Both the position numbers and the translations under genes were made by a program. From Mangrovibacterium lignilyticum (GTDB taxonomy: Bacteria; Bacteroidota; Bacteroidia; Bacteroidales; Prolixibacteraceae), in the NCBI RefSeq assembly GCF_010882175.1, contig NZ_WKLH01000003.1, positions 682,001 through 746,000 of the forward strand: 64,000 nt of DNA, written 5' to 3'. The notes under the pieces were generated by a model. It searched no databases. It saw only the letters and a list, made by a program, of their open reading frames with translations, and was not told the origin of the DNA. Positions 28,201 to 36,880 of this stretch are shown here, in pieces; position 1 is the first letter of the stretch; each line of letters opens with the position of its first letter.

Positions 28201-28325
28201 TTTAAATCCGGGAACAGGTCAATGCCCAGTTTATCGTATGAAATGTAGCCCAGCAAGATAACGCCGAGCACGATCATCAGAATGGTAACCGGAAACTTGA
28301 CCGAAAATTCGCTTAATTTCTTCAC
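25239..28325 (-). CDS. RND family efflux permease
   Basis: This 1028-residue protein is of standard RND length with twelve expected helices and two periplasmic domains. The relay residue Asp408 lies in GMLVDNAIVVMENIF and the sequence FLPIVYLHGASGELF follows, as in drug or lipid exporting RND pumps rather than metal pumps. The start is a GTG at 28325, 12 bp after the adaptor gene. Its C-terminus runs straight into the next RND gene with 5 bp between. Two RND subunits in tandem recall MdtBC-type heteromeric pumps, here with one subunit carrying an ABC ATPase. The substrate cannot be predicted from sequence. Confidence 0.92.
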   Translation of the reverse strand: MKKLSEFSVKFPVTILMIVLGVILLGYISYDKLGIDLFPDLNNPRLFIELQAGERPPEEIEKQFVENLEALAIRQSDVVQVSSISKVGSAQITVEYAWNKNMDDAFLDLQKAVSSFSQNEDLDEINITQHDPNTTPVLQIGLTHSNVDDMNELRKVAQNYIRNELVRLEGVAEVEVSGAEEPQILVETNQYLLDAFGLTLDDISTRINSFNQSISGGSIEEMGTRYVVKGISLLTDVEDFENVIVGYKQVQSDDTNSAYAPIFLREVAKVSIQNKDPENIVRLNGQRCLGLAIYKETKFNTVKAVEAITAEIGNIEKALPGYHLTVVSNQGSFINDAISEVENSALLGILLAVFVLFIFLRRIGSTLIISIAIPISIIATFNLMYFNDLTLNIMTLGGLALGAGMLVDNAIVVMENIFRNRDEGMSVKEAAIEGTAQVSGAIIASTLTTIVVFLPIVYLHGASGELFKDQAWTVAFSLVSSLAVAILVIPMLFNLFYRNKPVAKVHTVQVKGYGRFLEKVLKMRWMVILLSVILLGISALIVPMIGTEFMPKTETREFSMDIRMAEGTRLERTSSAVQNLENIVTELLGDNLETVYSQIGPSTGISTSSTSIFEGENTASIKIILAKGSQIASTEAIRAISQTIGELPDVEISYKQDETALKSIMGTDDPPLVVEVQGSDLDEIEELVAEVKSKIDGLPGIYNIESSMEEGSPEIEIMVDRMRAGMYDLSVSTIVSQIQDQLSGKTAGQVERLGEMQDINLKLPDKSLVDLSDLRITGSSQEFYVNELATVRMGRSPKEIFRRNQNRIGKITAQLDKNTPLDKAVKEIKAAIAPIDLPLDYKVNISGEEAKRQESMDSLGFALLLSIVLVYMVLASQFESLLHPFTILLTIPLAVVGSILTFFLLGKSFNMMAFIGIIMLAGIAVNNSILLVDRILQLRKAGHNRHEAILQAGQQRIRPIMMTSLTTILALLPLTIGIGESASLRSPMALAVIGGMVTSTLLSLVVIPCVYEIFESVKDRFVKPKAEV

Positions 28326-28337
28326 GGTTTATCCTTT

Positions 28338-29396
28338 CTATTTGATGATTTTAACTTTCGAACGGTTCCGAAGGGTTTCAAATCCCTTCACGACCAGGCG
28401 TTCGTTTGCCTTTAGTCCGGAGGTTATTTCAACCCGGTCCTTATCTTCGTAGCCAAACGTAATTTGTTTTTCCTCGGCTGTACCTTTGGTCACAATGAAC
28501 ACTGATTTTCCACGGCGGTTGGAGATTACAACATTTTTAGGGATCACCACGACGCTGTCCTTCCGGTCGAGAATGACTTCCGTTTGAACGAACATTCCCG
28601 GGCGGAGTAACATTTTGGGGTTGTCTATTTCCAGCTTGCCGAGAAATGTTCTGGTTTCAGTACTAATTGCCGGCGACAGCTCGGCCACTCGCCCGTGTAG
28701 TGTGTCGTCTGGAAGGGTGTAGTTCATCACCCGGATATCTTGTCCGCGCTGAATGTCATTGATGTATTTTTCGGGTAGGTTTACTTCAAGTATCAGTTTG
28801 TTGTAGCTCATCAAACTAACGACTTCGGTGCCGCTGGCAACGCGTGTGCCTTGGGTGTAAGTAGGCAACGAAGTGATGATTCCGGTGAAGGGTGCCCGAA
28901 CATACATTTTCTCTAATTGTATTTGAGCCAGCTCGAAGCTGTTTTTTGCATCAACCAACGAAACCTGGGCATTGCTCAGTTCACTTTGTGTTACACCACC
29001 CTTGTCGTACAGCGATTTTTGTTTTTCGTAAGTCTGCTCGGTGATTTCCAGGTTGAGTTTCTTACTTTCCAGTCCAATACCATTCAGGTATTCTTTATCC
29101 TGAAGTTCGATAACAATCTGGCCTTTTTCAACCCGATCGCCCAGCGAGAATTTACGCCCGGTTTTTGGATTGGTCTTTAAAATATAGTCACCGCTGGTTT
29201 CAGTGGTCAGCGTTGCCTGTTGTGAAGCTGTTACCGTACCGGTAGAGCTGATGGTCTGTTCAATGGAGCTAAGCTTAATATCTTCGACCGAAACAGGAAT
29301 AGCCAGATCAGTTTCAGTATCGCTGCTTTGGTTATTACATGCAGAAAACCCGACAAGTGCAAAAAGGGCTATTGGGACATAAAATTTTATATTCAT
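28338..29396 (-). CDS. RND periplasmic adaptor (membrane fusion protein), lipoprotein
   Basis: The 352-residue protein has a lipoprotein signal with the lipobox GFSAC (Cys20). The order of elements is typical: a lipoyl-like half motif (GDRVEKGQIVIELQD), a short coiled-coil hairpin (residues ~110-150), the second lipoyl half (VRAPFTGIITSLPTYTQG) and beta-barrel and proximal domains (LRPGMFVQTEVILDRKDSVVVIPKNVV). It would link inner-membrane pumps to the TolC-like channel encoded just upstream (41-bp gap). The operon holds two RND and two ABC permeases but only one adaptor, so the adaptor may be shared. Confidence 0.92.
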   Translation of the reverse strand: MNIKFYVPIALFALVGFSACNNQSSDTETDLAIPVSVEDIKLSSIEQTISSTGTVTASQQATLTTETSGDYILKTNPKTGRKFSLGDRVEKGQIVIELQDKEYLNGIGLESKKLNLEITEQTYEKQKSLYDKGGVTQSELSNAQVSLVDAKNSFELAQIQLEKMYVRAPFTGIITSLPTYTQGTRVASGTEVVSLMSYNKLILEVNLPEKYINDIQRGQDIRVMNYTLPDDTLHGRVAELSPAISTETRTFLGKLEIDNPKMLLRPGMFVQTEVILDRKDSVVVIPKNVVISNRRGKSVFIVTKGTAEEKQITFGYEDKDRVEITSGLKANERLVVKGFETLRNRSKVKIIK

Positions 29397-29437
29397 GGTG
29401 TTTTAATTTTTTTTCAGGATGCAGTTATTTTTCAGAC

Positions 29438-30925
29438 CTATTTATTTTGTTGTGTTTGCATGATTTCTTCCGGAACAATAGCGATTCCTTTTTCAAAATC
29501 GTACAAGGTTTGAATTTTCAGGTTCAGCAATTCAATTTTGTAATTAATGAGTGATTGAGCATAAGCCATTTTTTTCTCGGATAGCTGTGTTTGGTATAGG
29601 TTGAGATCCATTCCGGTCAAGTCGCCGTTGCTGTAGCGCTCCTGGTTAATCTCGTAGGTCAGCTGTGCATTTTTTTCGTTTTGCTGCGCGATATCGATTT
29701 GAGTTGTCTGGTTCAGCAAACTGCGGTACACGGATCTGATATCAATGACGATCTGCGTTTTCTCTTCCTGCAGGTTCAGCTCTTGTGACTGAATCACCGC
29801 TTCCTGTGCTTTGATTCGGGCTTTCTTTTCGCCCCAGTCAAAAAGCGGCACATTGAACGCTACTGAAATTCTTGGGCTCTTTGTCGGACTATTGTATATG
29901 TCCACCAGTTTGCTGTTATCGCCGGTTAATCCGTAGGATACATTTACTTCGCCTTTGAACTCATTGAGCGCTTTAGTCGTGATCAGGTCGAACTGGGAAT
30001 TTTCCACGTCAATTTCACGTTGACGGATTTCCATGCGCGATTGTAACCCGTAATTGATGGCTTGTTTCAGATCAACGTCAACCGGCGTTGCTTTAACATC
30101 AGCCATCATTGAGATTTCCTCGTAAATGTCCATTCCGATGTATTGCTTAAAAATATCTTTCGCATTCTCGAGCGAGACACGCTGGTTTTGAACCTCCGAT
30201 TCAGCAGTTGCGTAGTTCAGTTCTGCCTGGTAATATTCTTCCATGGCCGACAAGCCGGCATCGACCTTATTTTTGGTTATTTCATATGTCTTTTTCGTGT
30301 TGCTTAACTCGTCCTGAGAGATTGTCAGACTCATTTGCGCCATATAAACATTGTAGAAATATTGTGTCACCTGTTTCTCCAGGTTCAGCCTTTGCATGGC
30401 ATAGCTCAGGTTGGAATTCTCCAGATCGAGCTCCAGTGTTTTGAGTTGCAGTTTTAACTTGTTATAGGTGAAAAGAGGTTGGTTGATGCTGACGTATAGG
30501 TCGTTGGTGAACGATTTGTTTTCGGATCCACTCGAAGTACTGTTGCTTTTTTGCCATCCAAAGGTGTTCGACAGCGAGATTGTTCCATCGGTAACCAAAA
30601 CAGGTTGAGCCACCGTAAATGTTCCGTAGGTGTTAAACCGCTCGGTGGTGTACCAGTTCGATGTATAGTCGTCGAAAGCACGTGTTTTACTGTAGTCAAC
30701 CGGAGTCAGGCTAAGTGTGAACTGCGATTTCAAGGCCGCTTTTTGCGCTTTCAGTAATTGCTGAGACCGCTCCAGATTCAATAAGGACGTCCGGATCGAT
30801 GGACTGTTTTGTTGAGCAATATCCATCGCCATGTCCAGTGTCAGTATTCGCTGGGCGGCAACGAACCCACCGGGTAGCAATAGACAAATTAGCAGGAGTT
30901 TTAATTTCGATAGCAGGAGTTTCAT
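29438..30925 (-). CDS. TolC family outer membrane efflux channel
   Basis: The 495-residue protein has a signal peptide (LLLICLLLPGGFVAAQ) and two repeats of the outer membrane efflux protein family with long helices. Conserved elements include LTLDMAMDIAQQNSPSIR at the N-terminus and FNVPLFDWGEKKARIKAQEA before the second repeat. It would form the trimeric exit duct for the operon's pumps. The gap to the upstream permease-peptidase gene is 16 bp. Placement between an ABC permease gene and the RND adaptor gene supports a shared channel for both transporter types. Confidence 0.92.
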   Translation of the reverse strand: MKLLLSKLKLLLICLLLPGGFVAAQRILTLDMAMDIAQQNSPSIRTSLLNLERSQQLLKAQKAALKSQFTLSLTPVDYSKTRAFDDYTSNWYTTERFNTYGTFTVAQPVLVTDGTISLSNTFGWQKSNSTSSGSENKSFTNDLYVSINQPLFTYNKLKLQLKTLELDLENSNLSYAMQRLNLEKQVTQYFYNVYMAQMSLTISQDELSNTKKTYEITKNKVDAGLSAMEEYYQAELNYATAESEVQNQRVSLENAKDIFKQYIGMDIYEEISMMADVKATPVDVDLKQAINYGLQSRMEIRQREIDVENSQFDLITTKALNEFKGEVNVSYGLTGDNSKLVDIYNSPTKSPRISVAFNVPLFDWGEKKARIKAQEAVIQSQELNLQEEKTQIVIDIRSVYRSLLNQTTQIDIAQQNEKNAQLTYEINQERYSNGDLTGMDLNLYQTQLSEKKMAYAQSLINYKIELLNLKIQTLYDFEKGIAIVPEEIMQTQQNK

Positions 30926-30941
30926 TTGTTTATTTCTTTTG

Positions 30942-33900
30942 TTATTGTTTAATCAATTTAATGGCGTCGGCAACGACGATGCGTCCATCGTTTTTGTTGG
31001 TCATCTCGACCAACGCTGTATCCGGAGAAAAGTAATAAGCGCCCAAGTGATTCCAGCCGTCTTCTGCTGATTTTACATCAATAGTGGCGTCTTCATCTCC
31101 ATCGTCGTGGTGGATGATGTAATGGTATTCACCAAGTTCACTATTCCTGCGACCACGACGCTCTTCCTTGTACACATAGGCATATACATCGTAGAATCCG
31201 GGTTCACTAATTGGAATATTCCAGCGCGCAACCTGGTCGCCATTGCCCGAAGCGATATAATAGGCCGAGCGGATGTAGGCTCCGTAAAAGGATGAATTGG
31301 TTGTCAGTGTCCAGTTTCTTGGAGGACGCCAGCCATTGAAGCCTGAGTATTTTTCATCATCGGTTTCTTCCGGGATGAGCAGCTTCCGGAGAAGACTCGT
31401 TTCATCGTTTGTTGTGACCTCAAACCCCGGATCTTCATTGTCGACAATAATTTCGTTGTCTTCAGCGATACGAACGGGGGTATCGACTATTTTCTCGCCT
31501 TCGAACGGAATGGCTTTTGTGTCTTCTTCAATATTGTCCAGTGGCAGGCGAATTTCGGAAGGAATGTTTCTGGATGCAAGGGTGTTGATGGTTGCACCAC
31601 GCGGCGTTCCCGATAGCAGGAAGCTAACTTCTTTCGTTTGGTCACCATCCAGGTGTACCAACTTGGTAATGTTATCGGTAGAACTTCCGCCGCCACGTCC
31701 AAAACCACCTCCTGTTCTGAACTCAATAGAAATAATGCCTTCTGTTTTTTCAGTATTACTCACCTTAAACTTGACCATTGTTTTCAGTTCGTCGCCTTCG
31801 AGCACATTCACAGCCGAGACATTGCCAATCAAAAATGCCGGTAAATCAGTACTGCTGAACCAACCTTCCATGTAAGGAATCAGATCGATGTTGAAGTTTG
31901 CCTTCAGTTGATCGTTGAAGTCTTCGATTGAAGCGTTTCCGAATTTAACTTTATTGAGGTAGTTGAACAGAAAATCCTCGAAAGCATCATCACCGACTTT
32001 GCGTTTGATGATGGAAAACAAAGTTGTTCCTTTTTGCTGAATGACATTGTCGATAATCTGTTTCTGATCCGGGTCGTCCAGTAAATCCTGAAAGCTGTGC
32101 GACAGCAGGGCCAGGTTCGCTTGTTCATCTTCCGACATTCCCTGGATATTACGAATCCACCCCATTTGTCCATCGTCCAGCTTACTTTTCTTGTAGCTTT
32201 CAAAAACGCGGTCGGTTACCGGCCAGCGCTGAGAGCTGATGTAATAGGCATAGTTGTAAAATAGCGGGAATATGTAATAGGCATTTTGCGTTTCTTCAAC
32301 CTGGGTTTCTCCTCTCGAACGGCTAAAGTCGGGGCGGCCTGAGGAGCGAGTAAATGATGAAATAAAGTTTTTCAGCACCTGAATTTTTTTCTCTTCAGCA
32401 GTCATGTCCTCGTTTCTGTTTCGACCAAAACGCCCCTGGTTTTCCATGCGTCCGTAAAAGTCGGCGTCGTCAGACAGCAAGCCTTTTTCTCCGAATAAGA
32501 CTATTTCCGGTTGTATTTGCTCGCGGCTACCGCTTAAGACTCTTTCGTAACTGTAATATTGAATCGGCGTTTCTACCAGTGAGAACTGTTCAAACGGATA
32601 ATAAATATCGATGGAACGTTCGAAATCCTGAAGTGCTTCAGCCACAATCGACGGAATCGTATCCTTGATATCTTCGAAAAAAGCAGAGAAATAATCGTGT
32701 CCTTTTTTGACGTAAATGTTGAAGTCCAGCCCATCAATGTTTTTTGCAATTTTATCATATTGCCCAATAACCAGTGAAATTTGGGAATTGGCATGTGTCG
32801 ATTCAAACGTAAAAGTATTGCCATCCACTTCGCTTTTTCCCTGCGAGATGGCAGTTAGCCCGGGTGTTGTCGTAACCTCCAGTTTGTAATTGCTGAACTG
32901 GCGTGCCAGCCATTGGCTGTTGGTTATTCCGTAGCCTGCGCCCGGAATCGGATACCAGTTATTTTCGCGGGTCAGCAATACATAGTCATCAGTCAGAAAG
33001 GCATACCGTTTATCAATTTGGTACATGAAGTTTCTGAAGGCTTCAGTTCTGGTTTCGTCGTCAATGTCGAGGTACGCAGCGGCTTCATTGATCTGGCCGG
33101 AATAAGTCAATGCCAGTTTTGCTTTTTTTCCCGGCTGAAGTTGACAATCTTTTACTGAGATGATTCCCAGTTTCTGTTCAAAATCTGTTGGTTGATCGTT
33201 CAGTGTTAGTTGTTCCAGTTTTAGTCCCGGATTTAAACTGAAAATAAGCTGTTTGACTGGTGATGAGTTTTCATTTTTTACTTGCAGTGAAGCAGTGACA
33301 GCAATCTGATCGCCTTCATGTTTTAAATGAATATCGTAATCGGTTACCTGAACGGCTTTCGTTCCCAGGTAGCTTTCATTCAGATTAATCATATCCTGCC
33401 GAAGGTTTTGCTCTGAGAGAAACCGATTTACATGGCTGTACCCCAGGTATAGGGCAAAAACGAAAGAGGCTGTTCCAAGAATGCTGGCGATATAGCGAAC
33501 GGCATTGGAATGTGGAAGACGTTTTAGCAATAAAATGGTATAGAGAATGAAAGCCAGTCCGAAAAAGAAGTACATGCCCCGGTGGACCATCAGTGTGTGG
33601 ATGTTTCCAAATCCTACAAAATCGCTATAAGTCAGCGGAATGTTGAAAGCCATGTAGTCGAAGAGGTAGTAGAATTTATCTTGCAGGTAGAACAGGGAAA
33701 TAGCGACATAGCCCAATAGAATCACAAAAGTGACAGCCTGGTTTTTTATAATCGACATAAAAAGAAACGAGAGCCCCATAATAAATACCAGGGTGGGGAT
33801 GCTGATCAATAAAAAGTAATACAGGTAAGCACTGTAGTTGACATCAACATTCTTCGCGATAAAATTGAAAATCATGGCGATGCCCAAAATAATCAGGTTG

Positions 33901-34268
33901 AGGACGATAAAAACGCCCAGGTTTCCCAGGGTCTTGCCAATTACATATTCACCATTGGTCATCGGACGCATGTAGATTACCTCGGTGGTGTCTAATTTTT
34001 TATCGCGCTTCAAAAAATCGCTGGCTAGAAATATGGCAATAATGGCTTGGACAACATTTAGCAAGAGCAGGTTAACATAGGGGATATTGGAGGACAATCC
34101 TTTCAATGCCCAGAAACCGGTGCCGCCATTGGCCTGGAGGAGTGTTCCTACATTGAAAAAGATGAGGACCACCATAGCCAAAATGGCAAAAATGCGGAAG
34201 AACCAGCTTCGCAACAGCGTTTTGGTTTCATACAACGCGATTGATCGGATGTTATGCAGAGAGATCAT
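30942..34268 (-). CDS. ABC-2 permease fused to a degenerate M1-peptidase-like region and a golvesin-like C-terminal domain
   Basis: This 1108-residue protein starts with an ABC-2 permease of seven or eight helices (residues 1-~275). It includes FLASDFLKRDKKLDTTEVIYMRPMTNGEYVIGK split over ~80-115. A long extracytoplasmic region follows. Its layout (beta-rich entry domain, then a helical part) recalls the M1 aminopeptidase fusions frequent in Bacteroidota. I find no HEXXH zinc motif, so it is probably not a peptidase. The last ~110 residues resemble the golvesin-type C-terminal domain (YYIASGNGDQVARWNI, GWNHLGAYYFS, IVVADAIKLIK). The ATPase partner is encoded 77 bp upstream. The large periplasmic part could capture cargo or dock to the adaptor and channel (inference). 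Confidence 0.82.
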   Translation of the reverse strand: MISLHNIRSIALYETKTLLRSWFFRIFAILAMVVLIFFNVGTLLQANGGTGFWALKGLSSNIPYVNLLLLNVVQAIIAIFLASDFLKRDKKLDTTEVIYMRPMTNGEYVIGKTLGNLGVFIVLNLIILGIAMIFNFIAKNVDVNYSAYLYYFLLISIPTLVFIMGLSFLFMSIIKNQAVTFVILLGYVAISLFYLQDKFYYLFDYMAFNIPLTYSDFVGFGNIHTLMVHRGMYFFFGLAFILYTILLLKRLPHSNAVRYIASILGTASFVFALYLGYSHVNRFLSEQNLRQDMINLNESYLGTKAVQVTDYDIHLKHEGDQIAVTASLQVKNENSSPVKQLIFSLNPGLKLEQLTLNDQPTDFEQKLGIISVKDCQLQPGKKAKLALTYSGQINEAAAYLDIDDETRTEAFRNFMYQIDKRYAFLTDDYVLLTRENNWYPIPGAGYGITNSQWLARQFSNYKLEVTTTPGLTAISQGKSEVDGNTFTFESTHANSQISLVIGQYDKIAKNIDGLDFNIYVKKGHDYFSAFFEDIKDTIPSIVAEALQDFERSIDIYYPFEQFSLVETPIQYYSYERVLSGSREQIQPEIVLFGEKGLLSDDADFYGRMENQGRFGRNRNEDMTAEEKKIQVLKNFISSFTRSSGRPDFSRSRGETQVEETQNAYYIFPLFYNYAYYISSQRWPVTDRVFESYKKSKLDDGQMGWIRNIQGMSEDEQANLALLSHSFQDLLDDPDQKQIIDNVIQQKGTTLFSIIKRKVGDDAFEDFLFNYLNKVKFGNASIEDFNDQLKANFNIDLIPYMEGWFSSTDLPAFLIGNVSAVNVLEGDELKTMVKFKVSNTEKTEGIISIEFRTGGGFGRGGGSSTDNITKLVHLDGDQTKEVSFLLSGTPRGATINTLASRNIPSEIRLPLDNIEEDTKAIPFEGEKIVDTPVRIAEDNEIIVDNEDPGFEVTTNDETSLLRKLLIPEETDDEKYSGFNGWRPPRNWTLTTNSSFYGAYIRSAYYIASGNGDQVARWNIPISEPGFYDVYAYVYKEERRGRRNSELGEYHYIIHHDDGDEDATIDVKSAEDGWNHLGAYYFSPDTALVEMTNKNDGRIVVADAIKLIKQ

Positions 34269-34345
34269 AGGTCGTTATTTGTTGTTGTCGTTGTTATCTC
34301 GTTTTCAGTTGTCTGTATTCAATTGTCAGGGCTAAGATTCAGCCT

Positions 34346-35239
34346 TTAAACGGCACTCCACTGGTTCAGCTTATTTTCCATAAAATATACATAGGCATGT
34401 TCCAGGTTTGCGTCGATGTTCTGACCGTAATAGCCATTAATCTGGTCGGCTACGACCTGTATTTCCCAACCTTCGCTTGTTGGAACTGTTGATATCACCG
34501 GGTATTTTTCGTTGATTTCCATGTATTCGCTTTCGGTTGCTTTAATAAGCCAGACCTTGTCGTTGGCTTCGCTTACTAGGTCGTCGGGAGACCCGCTGTA
34601 AGCTAATTCGCCTTTATTGAGCAGGGCCATATTTTTGCAGGTACTCGAGATGTCGCCAACAATATGAGTGGAAAGGATGATGATGACGTCTTTCGTAGAG
34701 ATGGCTGACAGTAAGTTTCGGAACCGAATTCGCTCTTCGGGGTCAAGGCCTGTCGTTGGTTCATCGACGATGATTACCCGCGGATTATTAATCAGGGCTT
34801 GTGCGATCCCCAGCCGGCGTTTCATACCGCCCGATAGTCGATTGGCTTGACGATCGCGTGCTTCAAATAATCCAACTTCTTCCAACATCCGGTCAACAGA
34901 TTGTGCTCGTTCCCGGGCATTTTTAATTCCTGCTAAGCGGGCTGCATAGTCCAAAAATTCGGACGTCTTTAGTTTTGAGAAAAAGCGAAAATCCTGTGGC
35001 AGATAGCCCAGCATTTTACGGATTTCCTTCCTGTTTTTCACCAAATCATACCCATCAATAGTGACTTTGCCGGCGCTGGGTTTCATCAGCGTAACCAATA
35101 TGCGCATCAAGCTGGATTTACCTGCTCCGTTTGGGCCAAGCAAACCAAACATGCCATCGCTAATTTCGAGGTTAATATCGTTGATTGCCCGGTTGCCGTT
35201 CGGGTAGATCTTGCTTAGTCCTTCAATAGTTATCTTCAT
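34346..35239 (-). CDS. ABC transporter ATP-binding protein, first gene of the hybrid operon
   Basis: The 297-residue ATPase has an A-loop tyrosine (GLSKIYPNG), Walker A GPNGAGKSS, signature RLSGGMKRRLG, Walker B VIIVDEPTTGLDPEE and an H-loop LSTHIVGD. The ATG at 35239 was chosen over a TTG two codons upstream. The C-terminal extension (~225-297) resembles that of the ATPase fused to the RND pump, and stretches such as GMFGLLGPNGAGKS and RIRFRNLL are identical in both, so the two are recent paralogues. It should energise the permease encoded by the next gene. No consensus promoter was found in the 581 bp upstream. Confidence 0.92.
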   Translation of the reverse strand: MKITIEGLSKIYPNGNRAINDINLEISDGMFGLLGPNGAGKSSLMRILVTLMKPSAGKVTIDGYDLVKNRKEIRKMLGYLPQDFRFFSKLKTSEFLDYAARLAGIKNARERAQSVDRMLEEVGLFEARDRQANRLSGGMKRRLGIAQALINNPRVIIVDEPTTGLDPEERIRFRNLLSAISTKDVIIILSTHIVGDISSTCKNMALLNKGELAYSGSPDDLVSEANDKVWLIKATESEYMEINEKYPVISTVPTSEGWEIQVVADQINGYYGQNIDANLEHAYVYFMENKLNQWSAV

Positions 35240-35820
35240 CTGCAATAAAATTGGAATGGAACAGGTCCGCTTTTGTTTTTTTAATCAGACTCCTGTTTGA
35301 TGGAATCGTTTAATCTCTTTGCGGGAAATTAACAGAAGAAATTTCTTTTTTACTTTTAAAATCGATCAACTGAATTATTTCACCGGCAAATTGAGGGATT
35401 TTTCGTCGGCAGGATTTTTCAAATCTTGTCTTCGGTTCGTTTTTCATGCTTCAGTATGCCTGTGTTTTAAGAGAGATTTGGTTTTAGATTGATGAATGTT
35501 GAGGCCGATAATCGGGAAGATGGGAACTCCTTTTGAGGGATTGAGCACAATCTAAGAACCCGTCACCAAAATGTATTCCGGAGGGATCTGTCGGATGTTG
35601 CTTTTCAAAAGGTGAGGAAACAGCGTGATCTGAGATCTTTGTCCCATCTCTTCCACACCTCTGAAATTCTTTCTACATGACAGCTGGGTTTGTATGCCTC
35701 GGTTTTTTAGCTTATATTTCTATTTATCAGCCTGCTAGTCTTTATTTCCGGTTTGCTTCTGGTTCTGGCACTGTTTTCGGCTGAATTCATGCGATTCTTT
35801 TATCCTCAAATATTAATTCT
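35240..35820. other. Divergent intergenic region without recognisable gene
   Basis: These 581 bp separate the divergent efflux operon and MscS gene. I see no convincing ORF, tRNA, terminator or TAnnTTTG promoter on either strand. The region must contain the control elements for the 15-kb efflux operon, so an unusual or activator-dependent promoter is likely here. Confidence 0.6.
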
Positions 35821-36765
35821 ATGGAAAAACTATTTACGACCGATTTTTGGGAAACAGTGACTTCGAGCCTGGCTCATTGGCTGATTACTGAACTACCATC
35901 ACTGGTTATTCTTTTTATCCTGTTTGTAATCTTATTGCGTGTCACGAAATTCCTGATTGGGAAACTCAAAAAGATATTGGTAGCCAAAACAATTCATCAT
36001 ACCGATGAACCCGATTTGGAAGCCGAAAAACGCTTAAATACATTGATGGGGATCGTCAAAAAAGGGGCGACAATAATTGTTTGGACTTTGTTTATCATGA
36101 TCTTTCTGAAAAAGATTAACATCGAAATCGGGCCTATTTTAGCGGGTGCAGGTATTCTTGGTTTGGCCGTCGGTTTTGGAGCGCAGGAACTTGTTCGCGA
36201 TTTTATTACCGGGTTTTTCATTCTGCTTGAAAATCAGATCCGGACAGGAGATGTGGCGATTATTAACGGAACAGGAGGATTGGTCGAGAAAATCGAGCTC
36301 CGGACAATTACGCTGCGTGATTTGTCGGGGGTAGTCCATATTTTTCAGAATGGGAAAATCAATACCGTGTCTAACATGACTAAAGGTTGGTCGGCCATGG
36401 TTTTCGATATTGGAGTAGCTTATAAAGAGAACCTGAACAAGGTGATGAAGATCATGAAAGATGTGGCTGATGAACTGCAAAAGGATCCGCAGTTTAAAGA
36501 TCGCATATTGGAGCCCATGGAGATTTTTGGGCTCGACAGTTTTGGCGACAGCGCTTTGATTATAAAAGGGCGCATTAAAACCCGCCCAATTGAGCAATGG
36601 AACGTTGGCCGGGAATATAACAAGCGACTCAAAGAAGCCTTTGATGAGCACCGAATCGAAATTCCGTTCCCACACCGGACAATTTATTGGGGCGAAGAAA
36701 TCGATCCGCTGAAATTAAGTATGCAAAAAGCAGAAGAAATGGCGAGTCAGTCGTCAAAAAAATAG
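35821..36765 (+). CDS. Mechanosensitive ion channel, MscS family
   Basis: The 314-residue protein has two or three membrane helices (LPSLVILFILFVILLRV, GATIIVWTLFIMIFL). The MscS pore helix is GILGLAVGFGAQELVRDFITGFFILLENQIRTGD, and the beta domain follows (DLSGVVHIFQNGKINTVSNMTKGW). The C-terminal part is standard. It is probably an osmotic safety valve in the inner membrane. It is divergent from the efflux operon and closed by a bidirectional terminator. It differs clearly from the shorter MscS at 8545-9375. Confidence 0.92.
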   Translation: MEKLFTTDFWETVTSSLAHWLITELPSLVILFILFVILLRVTKFLIGKLKKILVAKTIHHTDEPDLEAEKRLNTLMGIVKKGATIIVWTLFIMIFLKKINIEIGPILAGAGILGLAVGFGAQELVRDFITGFFILLENQIRTGDVAIINGTGGLVEKIELRTITLRDLSGVVHIFQNGKINTVSNMTKGWSAMVFDIGVAYKENLNKVMKIMKDVADELQKDPQFKDRILEPMEIFGLDSFGDSALIIKGRIKTRPIEQWNVGREYNKRLKEAFDEHRIEIPFPHRTIYWGEEIDPLKLSMQKAEEMASQSSKK

Positions 36766-36804
36766 CACAAAAGGAGGGTTTTGGTCTCTTCTGTAAAAAG
36801 AGAA

Positions 36805-36841
36805 AAAGGCTGTCGCACCGTGGTGTCGACAGCCTTTGTTT
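36805..36841. terminator. Bidirectional terminator between convergent genes
   Basis: An 11-bp stem, AAAGGCTGTCG/CGACAGCCTTT, is flanked by A-rich and T-rich runs. It sits between the convergent MscS gene and the exported-protein gene. Confidence 0.8.
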
Positions 36842-36880
36842 TAGTGTTTAATTATTTTCTGAAAGAAGGGGAGAGAATTC

